Origin: Candidozyma auris
Taxonomy: Eukaryota; Ascomycota; Pichiomycetes; Serinales; Metschnikowiaceae
Length of the DNA: 64,000 nucleotides
Assembly: GCF_003013715.1 (NCBI RefSeq)
Contig: NC_072814.1
Span: forward strand, 2,108,001 to 2,172,000
Direction: 5' to 3'
A model generated the notes under the pieces. It worked only from the letters and a program-made list of their open reading frames with translations. It was not told the DNA's origin and searched no databases. Below are positions 17,361 through 25,901 of the stretch, in pieces (the first letter of the stretch is position 1; every line of letters starts with the position of its first letter). The translations under genes were made by a program, and so were the position numbers.

Positions 17361-19682
17361 TATCAATCAAAGCTACTATTATGTACTACGGAAAATATTT
17401 ATTGTGATTTCCATCCACATTATCTCTCGACTTAATTTTCAATGGATGTAGGACACATTTAAACGAGGATCTGGAAAAGAATACGAAAGATCAAGGAAAG
17501 AGGGGGATGGAATCGACCTCGAGAGTGGCATCACCGAGAGGATGCGAACAAAGACAGTCAATTCAAGACATGATTAACCTTGTCTAAACAGAATTTTTTT
17601 TTCTAATTTCTTCGCTAGACTACTTGCAGTACAATCAATATCATCTAATTGTAGCCCCGCACAGTCCAAAAGTAGAACTAAGAACAGTAGCCGAGAATAT
17701 TGATTTAGGTGGGATGGCGATCAGTAAAAGAATCAAAAGGACAATAAAGAAAAAAAAAAAAAAAAGAGAAATGAAGCGACGACTACGATTCAAGCGGTAA
17801 TCAAGCTATCTCTTTATCATGAGCCACATCACTATTGAAATCTTTATAGAAAGATCCAATAACTTTACACCAATTTTGGTGGAATAGTAGAATATCTTCA
17901 AGTAAAAAGCCGGCCGGAATTGCCTAACACTTCACGCAATACAGCATCTAACATGAAATCTGCGAAGCTTTCCATTACTCACTCATGGATGACAAGGATT
18001 TGAAGAAAAATCAATTCCAGCTTTGCTGGTCGTCAGCGACTAAAGGTATATAAAAATAACTGTGCAGCCAAACATGTAGCTTGGTCCACGAGAAAAGAAG
18101 CCTTCAGCACGAGAAGCTCTCGAGTAGCCGGACTCGAGAGGATCGTCAGCGAGTCCAGCATCATCTTCTTGTACCTCAAGTGAGGGCCGTTCTCAATTGT
18201 GCTGGAGACATTGTCGTAGCCATGGTTCTGGAAGTGCTTGTAAAATGCTTGGTCGATTCGGAACTTATTTCGGATCCAAGAGAGGAATTGCAAGCGGCAG
18301 TGGTGTTTTTGGTGGTCAGCTTCTCGAAGAGAGACCGAAGGGCTCAAAGGATATACAAAGCTATCTCTTAAACGCAACTCATATTTTTATCTAATGCTGG
18401 TTTTATCATCAAGTATAGCTTGGACACGAGGAGGGCGCGGCACACAGTTCTATTTTTTTCTTTTCAAGACTAGTTCTACTTTATTACATGGCTTTGCAGC
18501 TCCTTACAGCTTCCTGGGCTCTCTTGTTGCCAAATCTACATAAGCAACAAGCTACCCACCAGAAAAGTCTATCAATACATTTAAATCATTAGGATGTAAC
18601 CGTCTTGGCGCAATGCATATATTTCTATTTTAAAAAAGAAAGAATATCGCAGTTGATTTAGAGAATAATTTTATATTCTAATGTGGCTCAAGGTTTTTGT
18701 TCGTAACATCTAATCTGGAAGTACTCGCCTCTCTTGTATTTCATTTCTTTTTATTCCAGAATCGTACTTCTACAAGTTTGAACCGGCTCTATGAAGTTCG
18801 TTTACGCCATCATGGCCAGGATAAAACAAAGAATTTCAGGTAGATCCAAATTTTTGAATGCTTTGACGTCATTCAATGGGATTATTGACTAATTTAATCC
18901 CTAGAATTCTGGGCTGTTGTAAACGAATTATGTTTCTGGAGATACGAATTGTCAGGATATCTGGACTTGATTACAAAAATTGATTCAACGTAAGAGTTCT
19001 TAATTGACCTATGGTCAATCTTTTCTCCTAGCGGTTTGTTATCATGTGCCGACGATTCAAAATCAATGTTTATTTTTGTCAAGATTCTTTACTTCAAGAA
19101 ATATCTCTTGGTGAGGCCATACTTGCTCCAATATGTACAGTTTCTTGATGTATTTTGTTTTTAAATAGTCGATCGTTATATTGGTGTTGAAGATACAGAA
19201 GATTTGGAGCTCTAGCGTCAGTATAAATATGATCGTGACCGGGAATTATAAGGTATGAAGACAGGAAACTTGGCACGATATGAACTTTGATGCCCATTGA
19301 TTTCATGTAACTCTTGTCTTACTACGTTGGGTGTTCCTCTCATTGCTACGGCTTTGCTCAATTTCTTTGGCCCTCACTTGATTGGTATTGGCAGTTAGAT
19401 TGAGCGCAGAGTTTCTTATTCGGCTTCATATACAAAATTTGGTGGAGAGAGGTCAGTTTTTGAGCCATGCTCCTTCGTTTTAAATGAAAGTCAAAATGAT
19501 GATCTAGTTTTCTTCATTTTTTTTTCCATTTTTTGGTTGGCATTGAAACAAGATTGTTTATCGAGCCCTTCCCCAATATACGTTAGTCTATAAAGTGAGA
19601 TTGTGATATGTACTTTCTTTTTTGGCAGCTATTCTCTCGGTCATATGTGATGCTTTTTGAGTTGGGCAGTTGATACCTGTAT
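17361..19682. other. Longest gene-free stretch (2.3 kb)
   Basis: Between MAF1 and the FMP10-like gene, both plus strand. It holds an A16 tract (17750-17765) and the GC-rich island at 18.05-18.39 kb listed separately. The remainder is AT-rich with short frames only. No tRNA, no snRNA 5' ends and no intron-containing small gene could be supported. Confidence 0.5.
18077..18388 (+). ncRNA. Candidate structured RNA gene, family unknown
   Basis: About 50% GC in 18061-18360 against clearly AT-rich flanks. A strong TATA (TATATAAAAATA, 18047-18058) sits about 30 nt before the proposed 5' end, and a T5 run (18384-18388) could be a Pol III terminator. Local complementarity is dense: CTCTCGAG (18117-18124) with CTCGAGAG (18133-18140), and alternatively GGACTCG (18130-18136) with CGAGTCC (18150-18156). 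Frames on both strands stay open here without resembling a known protein. SRP RNA, RNase P/MRP RNA or telomerase RNA are possibilities, but I could not match diagnostic motifs. The strand is also uncertain, because a T5 run on the minus strand ends at 18052. Confidence 0.3.
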
Positions 19683-20516
19683 ATGACATTATTGCTTAAC
19701 CACCAAAGGTCAGTTAAGGAATATAGTATGAATGAAACACGTCAAGTTAGAAGTTGTTCACGCAGATGGTTTGGCGGAAAAATATGTGTCGCTGCCATGA
19801 TAACTGGGATGCTAGTTTCATACAACGAGCTTGTGTTGGATGCATACTCGAAGCTATCCTACGTGAATCACTCCAACCTCGATGCTAATAGCGTCCAATT
19901 CCTAGCAAAAAAATTGCCAACTTATGAACATCTTGCCAAACAGACCTCGAACGGGTATTGGCGTCAACTTCGAGCGTGGGATAACTTGGATCGATTTGTT
20001 TTGAGAGAGTCTGGACGTAGCAATACAAAGCTGTTTAAGAAGAATGATAAGTCCTCGCTCACAAATACTATTCTCGCAAGACCTGGCGGTATAGTCATTG
20101 AGCCTATCATTTTTAAAAACATGAAGGAAAATATGACAGTGACGATTGTTCATGCAGGGGATAAGCTCTGTGGTTACCCTTTTTTGGTTCATGGTGGAAT
20201 CATCGCTACATTCTTAAATGAGACCTTCAAACGAAATGCCTCGCTTTGCAGTTTGTCCCAATCCTCTATGAAAGATGATTATATGGTGAAAAGTTTGAGC
20301 ATAACATACAAAGCACCCACATTGGCAAATCAATTTTTGATTATCAAAACAAGGACTTCCCAATTCTTGGCAGAGAACGGACACCTAGAATCATCATCGA
20401 CAATTGAAACCTCCACGGGGAAAGTTTTGGTCATTTGTAAGGCAAAAATTCTATACACGGGTCGAGCTTCTTTAATGGCTGCGGAGAAGGAAGCTAAAAA
20501 GTGGACTATACTCTGA
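19683..20516 (+). CDS. FMP10: Fmp10-type mitochondrial hot-dog thioesterase-like protein
   Basis: 277 aa. A basic N-terminus plus a membrane-like segment (GGKICVAAMITGMLVSYNELV, residues about 31-51) is followed by a 4HBT/PaaI-type hot-dog domain. The domain has the motif GYPFLVHGGIIATFLNETFKR (the HGG-x3-T-x2-DE-type active-site helix, here with NE) and the strand VKSLSITYKAPTLANQFLIIKTR. S. cerevisiae Fmp10 (found in mitochondria) and related fungal proteins share this layout. Acyl-CoA hydrolysis is the family inference and is unproven for Fmp10. A second in-frame ATG at residue 16 is an alternative start. Confidence 0.7.
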   Translation: MTLLLNHQRSVKEYSMNETRQVRSCSRRWFGGKICVAAMITGMLVSYNELVLDAYSKLSYVNHSNLDANSVQFLAKKLPTYEHLAKQTSNGYWRQLRAWDNLDRFVLRESGRSNTKLFKKNDKSSLTNTILARPGGIVIEPIIFKNMKENMTVTIVHAGDKLCGYPFLVHGGIIATFLNETFKRNASLCSLSQSSMKDDYMVKSLSITYKAPTLANQFLIIKTRTSQFLAENGHLESSSTIETSTGKVLVICKAKILYTGRASLMAAEKEAKKWTIL

Positions 20517-20526
20517 TACCATAGCT

Positions 20527-20534
20527 TCACGTGA
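20527..20534. promoter_or_regulatory. Palindromic E-box upstream of SET5
   Basis: TCACGTGA, the Cbf1-type CACGTG core, lies 64 nt before the SET5 ATG and just after the preceding stop. Motif evidence only. Confidence 0.3.
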
Positions 20535-20597
20535 CCTCATTCAGTCCACTTAAAATTTTCATCTGGAGGGTTAATCCCTACAAATATAGAATTTGAA

Positions 20598-21875
20598 ATG
20601 ACAGAGATAGATGTGCCTCCCGAGAGAACTGTTATGGATTCCATCATTCATCTCTGGAAGACCGATCCAACTACCGAGTCCTTAAGCGCAAAGAAGTTGC
20701 ATCAGCATGTCTTGACAAATCATCCGGAATGGACTCTTTCTGAAAAGCGACTTAAATCAATAATGAAGAAGTTCAATTTGCTTCCGGCGACTCTGAATGA
20801 ACTTTTTACATATGTTAATGAGATCACATCATCGATTACACCCGAGTTAAGCTTGCCGCCCATGGTAAACTTGATGATGACCTCTAAGCGAGGCAAGGGA
20901 CTTTTTGCCAGAACAAATATTGAGAAGGGAACTTTGTTATGGGAAGAATGCCCACTTTTTTTAGTACCACCACTCGCTCATGCAGATCTCATACGGAAAG
21001 GTAATGCTTGCACTTTTTGTGGTCGGCTTGTTCGCAGGCAGCGAACTGGCCCTTCAGTATTATTCGGAGAGCAATGCAAGATCTGTCCAGAAACTTGGTG
21101 TTCGAAGAGATGCAAATCTTTGAATCAGCGTTTGCACGGTTTGTTGAAGCACGAGTCCTCAAGAAATAGTACGCTTTCCAAGAGGTTTAGCCCTTCCGCT
21201 TTCTCGAAACTCTTAGATTACTCCATTAAAGAACAATGGAATGCGCTATATGCAATAACTCTAATTGTTGCTGAAATATTGTTGGACGAGTCGGGTTTGA
21301 AAGGCCGGCAGTTCAAAGCGTTAGCACGCGTCTCTCAGAGGACAAGAGCGAAAGCGGAGGTTAATAATCATGCCATCGGTTTTTCACAATCATCATCGTT
21401 TTTCAGCGAGCAACAAGAACGAGTCTGGGAGGAGGGATATTCCTACTTTATCAAGGTATTCCCTTTATCTAACCTGGATGTTGATTTCTCGTTAGATAAC
21501 TTCTTGCTCATGCTAGGATCATACAATATCAATAATCTAGACTGTTCCATTTACGCAACGCAGTCACATCTTAATCACAATTGTGAGCCCAATACTGAGG
21601 TTGACAGCGGAGAGACACGTGGCTCATTTGGTATAAAAGTGTTGTCGTCTCGTTTCATAAGCGCTGGGGAAGAGCTCACAACAACGTATGTGAATCCACT
21701 GCACCTGTTTAAAGACAGGCAGAATGAATTGCGAGTCAATTGGGGTTTCATTTGTAAATGCAAAAGGTGTAAGAGAGATGTTGCTTCGTCTAGTAAGAAT
21801 GGGAGGCCCCTCAACCAGATGAATTTGGATGAAGGACGGTGTGAGTCTGTCAAGTCGGTACATTTCAATAGTTAA
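20598..21875 (+). CDS. SET5: Set5-type SET-domain histone methyltransferase
   Basis: 425 aa (S. cerevisiae 526). The split SET domain starts at KRGKGLFARTNIEKGTLLWEE. A Cys-rich MYND-like insert follows (CTFCG ... CKICPETWCSKRC). The SET core resumes with SHLNHNCEPN (the NHxCxPN cofactor motif), GEELTTTYVNPL and a post-SET CKCKRC cluster. In S. cerevisiae Set5 methylates histone H4 on Lys5, 8 and 12 and acts with Set1 in subtelomeric silencing; that role is inferred here. The ATG at 20598 is the first in frame. The FAU1 ATG follows after 59 bases. The protein is shorter than Set5 mainly at the C-terminus. Confidence 0.85.
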   Translation: MTEIDVPPERTVMDSIIHLWKTDPTTESLSAKKLHQHVLTNHPEWTLSEKRLKSIMKKFNLLPATLNELFTYVNEITSSITPELSLPPMVNLMMTSKRGKGLFARTNIEKGTLLWEECPLFLVPPLAHADLIRKGNACTFCGRLVRRQRTGPSVLFGEQCKICPETWCSKRCKSLNQRLHGLLKHESSRNSTLSKRFSPSAFSKLLDYSIKEQWNALYAITLIVAEILLDESGLKGRQFKALARVSQRTRAKAEVNNHAIGFSQSSSFFSEQQERVWEEGYSYFIKVFPLSNLDVDFSLDNFLLMLGSYNINNLDCSIYATQSHLNHNCEPNTEVDSGETRGSFGIKVLSSRFISAGEELTTTYVNPLHLFKDRQNELRVNWGFICKCKRCKRDVASSSKNGRPLNQMNLDEGRCESVKSVHFNS

Positions 21876-21934
21876 AGGTAGTGTATCTGTCATCGCGATT
21901 TGTTTTGTCAGAAACTCAAAGCAGCGACAACACG

Positions 21935-22531
21935 ATGAATTCGTCTGTAGCAAAAAGGAATTTGAGGAAAGCTTTGAAAATCAAGCTAACTAATATAACA
22001 AGCGAATCCGCCTTGCAGCAATCTACCACTATATCAGAAAAACTCAAGCAAAATGCTACATTCAATAGAGCGACTTCGGTAGGACTTTTTATGAATATGC
22101 CCTGTGAAGTTAATACCGAGGAGCTCATACATCATTGTTTCAAGGCAAAGAAGAAGGTATATCTTCCCCGATGCGAAATTGCCAACGGAGGTTCCCGCAT
22201 GCGTTTTCTTCAAGTTAATACATTTGAAGAAGTTCAGATGTTGAAACCTTCAGGAAAGCTAGCACTTCGTGAACCGAAACAGGGGGTGGATATCATGGAT
22301 GATGGTCCGCTTGATGTTCTAGTTGTTCCAGGGCTAGGTTTTACTTTAGATGGAAGACGTCTAGGCAGAGGAGCCGCATATTATGATAAGTTTTTAGCAA
22401 GCTACTTTGAAAGGTTTAGACAGAAGCCTTATCTCATTGGTATCTGCTTCGTGGAGCAGCTTGTTGACAACATCCCCACCGAACGTCATGATTGGAACCT
22501 TGACGAGATTGTCAGTGGAAACAACCACTGA
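21935..22531 (+). CDS. FAU1: 5-formyltetrahydrofolate cyclo-ligase
   Basis: 198 aa from the ATG at 21935 (MNSSVAKRNLRKALK). The frame continues upstream to a GTG that is not used. It is a single-domain 5-FTHF cyclo-ligase (methenyltetrahydrofolate synthetase), converting 5-formyl-THF plus ATP to 5,10-methenyl-THF in one-carbon metabolism. Signatures: basic N-terminal helix KRNLRKALK, VYLPRCE, and the phosphate/ATP loop VVPGLGFTLDGRRLGRGAAYYDKFL, followed by the conserved end PTERHDWNLDEIVS. Convergent with IRC21, with only 15 bases between the two stop codons, so the 3' UTRs must overlap. Confidence 0.92.
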   Translation: MNSSVAKRNLRKALKIKLTNITSESALQQSTTISEKLKQNATFNRATSVGLFMNMPCEVNTEELIHHCFKAKKKVYLPRCEIANGGSRMRFLQVNTFEEVQMLKPSGKLALREPKQGVDIMDDGPLDVLVVPGLGFTLDGRRLGRGAAYYDKFLASYFERFRQKPYLIGICFVEQLVDNIPTERHDWNLDEIVSGNNH

Positions 22532-22546
22532 ATTTTCCGAAATGTC

Positions 22547-22984
22547 TCAAACGCTGTCGACCAAGATTCCAACAATGCATTTTTCTAGCAATCGATTTGG
22601 GTTGACCCAACTATGATATTTGTTAAAAAGGGATGTGCCGTCTTTACCAGCACATTTCATTATTTCCTTCTCTCCTCCAGGATGAAAGTCGATGTATGGA
22701 GTTAAATTAAAAACCTTTCCATTAATAGCAGTCCAGCAATCTTGTTTATTGTTGTGTTGTCTGAGCTCTGATCTTGTAATTCTCACATATGAAGCTGGTG
22801 GGGTATTGGCAGAAACTCCTCGTAGATCTTGAGGCGAAGCTTTTGCCATGAGGGCTGCCCAATCAAGCGGAGAATGACCAGGCGCAAGGACAATTTTGCT
22901 TCTCGTTTGCGATGGTCTCGGTGGCATCAATGAGTTTAACCGTGTATAAGAGGCTCCTTGTGCTCCGTTGTTGTTTATGTGCAT
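22547..22984 (-). CDS. IRC21: Irc21-type cytochrome b5-domain protein
   Basis: 145 aa. An N-terminal APGHSPLDW motif (residues 34-42) precedes a cytochrome b5 domain. The heme ligands are His101 in IDFHPGGE and His124 in KYHSW. The PGHSxLDW signature before the b5 fold marks the Irc21 / CYB5R4 N-terminal group. S. cerevisiae Irc21 is 201 aa and has been linked to sterol metabolism and increased recombination centres; the molecular role is unclear. No membrane anchor is present, so it is a soluble electron-transfer protein. The start codon is 53 bases from the UBP16 stop, a very compact arrangement. Confidence 0.85.
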   Translation of the reverse strand: MHINNNGAQGASYTRLNSLMPPRPSQTRSKIVLAPGHSPLDWAALMAKASPQDLRGVSANTPPASYVRITRSELRQHNNKQDCWTAINGKVFNLTPYIDFHPGGEKEIMKCAGKDGTSLFNKYHSWVNPNRLLEKCIVGILVDSV

Positions 22985-23037
22985 CTCGCTTACTAAGGTA
23001 AAATGTTGTATGTCTATTTTATAATCTATTCGCGTGT

Positions 23038-25119
23038 CTATACTTTGTGTTGTTTTCTGTCAGTGCGCTCGTAATAGAGCATGTACACACTGGCTGTCTC
23101 GAGAAGAACAGACGGCTTCGATACTTCCGATACTTCCGCATCACCAACTTTCCAAAATGGATGTTTGATGAGTGTGGGAATTTTTTTCATTCTGATCTTG
23201 TCTTTCGTTCTCTCAAATTGGTCTCCATTGAGCTTAATCTTACCAAGCAGTTCCTCTAAATCATTTACAGATGGACTTTGAAAATAATCATCACGATCAA
23301 TTAACACTTCTGCTGGAGTGGCCAGACCTGAATGTATAATTTCCTGCAAATTTGCATGTTCAGGATCTGTTTGCGAAATTGATGGCCTTCGACCAATGAT
23401 GCTGGAAATCTTGTTTCTGAAAGCATTGGGTCTCTCATCGTAGGAGGCAGAGTTCAGAAGATTTTTTGGCTGGGGTTCTGTAGTTCCTATCAGTTCGACT
23501 TTTTGAATATAAGATTCGTCAATTTCGGGTGAGATTTTCAACACATTTCCTGTACTGTCTTTTACAAACAACGGTTTCCTCTTGTAGCATTCGTAGTGGC
23601 CTTGAGTGTGTGATCCTTGATGCTTTATGATTGCACGGAGGCGATATTTGTAGATATTGTTCTCATCGAATTTGAAATGCTGAAAATGATTCTTGAGACC
23701 TTCCAACTGTCCTTCGCACAGCAGCGAATTGCTCAAATCTGTTTTACTAGAATCGTTTTTGCCATCGATGAAGCCTCGAGAAGAGCTGTCCATGCCCATA
23801 AATATGGATTCGGTTCCTTGAGAAGATCCTGAGGTGCTCTCTGAAGTACTGTATGAGTCATGCCCAGAATCAGAACTGTCATACTGAACTTCAGAGTCCA
23901 GTCCAACCTTATCAATATCTTCCACTTGAACACTCTCATTTTCCATGTCTTCCTTATCAAGTGTAAGGATATTAGTCTCATGAGAGATGTGTTGAAACAT
24001 GGCATCTGTGCCTCGCGCATATTGAAGCTCCTTTACATATTCATTTTTTATCGATAAATTCAATCTGTCATTGAATGCAACTCGGCACAGGTTCCTTGAA
24101 ACGCTGACACCATCGAATGTTGATCTAGATAAATGAATGCCAAAAATCTTGGGAGGTTTGAGGATATGAGTCTTGCGTATAACAGTTGAGGTCATATTTC
24201 CATTTTCTGTATCATTCCGAAAAAAATCATCGATATAAGTCTCTAGTTCCGTTGGTACTTCCTCGTTGATGAAGAGAGCTCTATCCTGATTGAGTTGCTG
24301 AAACTGTTTTAAAAGATGTGAAGGGATATCATGACGCACATGCTCAACAATTTCACGGATGCGGCACTTCAAACAATGATACCCACTAATAGTTTCGGAC
24401 TCATTTTCATTGAGAAGGGACTCCAAATCACTTACAGATAACTGTGGAGGATGCAATGTGAGCATGAGAAAAGGCGTAAAATCAGGCTTCGAAAGATGCA
24501 GACAGTTTAAGCATTGCATTTGCGACAATAATAGGCCATTTAAAGGAAATTCGGGAACATGAATGGACTCGATATCAGAATGGCTACCTCCATTTCTAAG
24601 TAAAGATTCCCTAAGGATATTCAGTAACCTTGAACAATTCGAGTTTTCGAATTCCAACGTTTCATTTATTAGTTGGGTCAATTCATGGGCATCATGCTGC
24701 GATCTAGAAATCTTGGCATGGTAGATTCCCTCAAGTTCGTGGAGAAACGTCCAAACTGAGATGGTTCGAGTACTCATTTGTGTATCTTGAAGCTTTTTCA
24801 TGATTTTTGCAAGCGCAATATGTAACGTAATACGGACTTGATCTTGAATGGGATCATCTTTGTTTCCAACATCAAATCGTTCTCTTCTGGCCTTCGATTG
24901 AAGTGTGGGCCTGATACGTTTGGCCGAACTTAAATCTCTAAGAGAAAGCCTGTATTTTTTCTCGAGATCGAAGATATTTGCGTACGCTTTCATAAAGGCG
25001 TTGAGGTATTCCGTGAGACCCGGTAAAGACGAGTACGCTTGGATGGTCGCATTGGCGAAGCAGTCATTTCGCATGTTAATCAACCCGGTTGTGTGCTTAT
25101 CGGGTCGTTTGGAGAACAT
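23038..25119 (-). CDS. UBP16: Ubp16/Ubp1-type ubiquitin-specific protease
   Basis: 693 aa. USP fold with Cys box GLINMRNDCFANATIQAY (catalytic Cys20) and a following SQHDAHELTQLI helix. A zinc CxxC pair (CLNC and CLKC) is present, then the core strand PPKIFGIHLSRSTFDG. The His box is IIKHQGSHTQGHYECYKRK and the domain ends SVYMLYYER. A Ser/Asp-rich insertion of roughly 100 residues lies between. S. cerevisiae Ubp16 is a deubiquitinase of the mitochondrial outer membrane with an N-terminal anchor. Here only 11 residues precede the Cys box and none are hydrophobic, so either the anchor is absent or the start is incomplete. I found no upstream exon. Ubp1 is the main alternative. Confidence 0.75.
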   Translation of the reverse strand: MFSKRPDKHTTGLINMRNDCFANATIQAYSSLPGLTEYLNAFMKAYANIFDLEKKYRLSLRDLSSAKRIRPTLQSKARRERFDVGNKDDPIQDQVRITLHIALAKIMKKLQDTQMSTRTISVWTFLHELEGIYHAKISRSQHDAHELTQLINETLEFENSNCSRLLNILRESLLRNGGSHSDIESIHVPEFPLNGLLLSQMQCLNCLHLSKPDFTPFLMLTLHPPQLSVSDLESLLNENESETISGYHCLKCRIREIVEHVRHDIPSHLLKQFQQLNQDRALFINEEVPTELETYIDDFFRNDTENGNMTSTVIRKTHILKPPKIFGIHLSRSTFDGVSVSRNLCRVAFNDRLNLSIKNEYVKELQYARGTDAMFQHISHETNILTLDKEDMENESVQVEDIDKVGLDSEVQYDSSDSGHDSYSTSESTSGSSQGTESIFMGMDSSSRGFIDGKNDSSKTDLSNSLLCEGQLEGLKNHFQHFKFDENNIYKYRLRAIIKHQGSHTQGHYECYKRKPLFVKDSTGNVLKISPEIDESYIQKVELIGTTEPQPKNLLNSASYDERPNAFRNKISSIIGRRPSISQTDPEHANLQEIIHSGLATPAEVLIDRDDYFQSPSVNDLEELLGKIKLNGDQFERTKDKIRMKKIPTLIKHPFWKVGDAEVSEVSKPSVLLETASVYMLYYERTDRKQHKV

Positions 25120-25901
25120 TACGGTCCAATGATAATAGGATGTGTCGTATCAATAGAATTTGGAGTAGGAGAGAAAAAAATCCCGCAAGTCCCAAGAATT
25201 TTGCGATTGTTCTCTCACTGCATCTTGAACTCTTCTGAGCGCTATATAAACCTTGGAAGCCTACTGAGTCATTGAAAGTAGAGTAAGTTCTTTACTATGC
25301 TTACTATGATCGTAATAAGATAATAAATCTACACATGTGCTTGGCTGTGGGTAACACCATCTTCTAAACATGAACCATTTTGCATCCACACTGGGAATAT
25401 CATTCTTCTGAGTAATTCATGCAATTCATCTTCTCGCGTCGAAAACTTATCTGTAAATTGGTAAGCCGAAAATTAAGTGCCGCGGAGAAATGCTGAGAGT
25501 CTTTGAGTATTTACTTATGGTTATCGCAGTGACAAGACTTTGTGTACGTTCAATGTACAACCAGTTGAGTTTTTTATCGCAATCAGTTCGCATTTCTCAC
25601 TATTCTACGCTCAAACTGTGCATAAAAGAACAATGTTGTAGATGTAAGAAAACATTTTTTTCCACTCTGCCTTTAAATTAAATTTGTGCTAAACTTTAGA
25701 CGTTTAACGTTATAGAGGAAAGATGAGTTTTAAAGATGAATAGAACAAAAGAGAAAATCCGGTCGAAGATAAAAAATAAGATGATATAGTTTAGTCACTT
25801 GCAGTCTGGAGCTTGACAATTCGAGTTTTCGAGGCTCCATACAGAACCATACTTAACAAAAAAAGTGCCCTTAGTTATATTGCGAACAGGTTCAAGCTGC
25901 A
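25120..25901. other. Divergent promoter UBP16 / PHO91
   Basis: No gene seen. A TATATAAA sits at 25243-25250, about 125 nt from the UBP16 start. No CACGTG Pho4 site is present, unlike GIT1. Confidence 0.55.

Noticed and set aside
18033..18377. Overlapping long frames on both strands of the GC-rich island
   Set aside because: Open frames follow from the base composition. No family resemblance, and frames on opposite strands are equally good.
19094..19306. Minus-strand frame with TACTGAC-GCTAG near 19214
   Set aside because: I tried to build a spliced small gene, but the product was short, low complexity and had no conserved residues.
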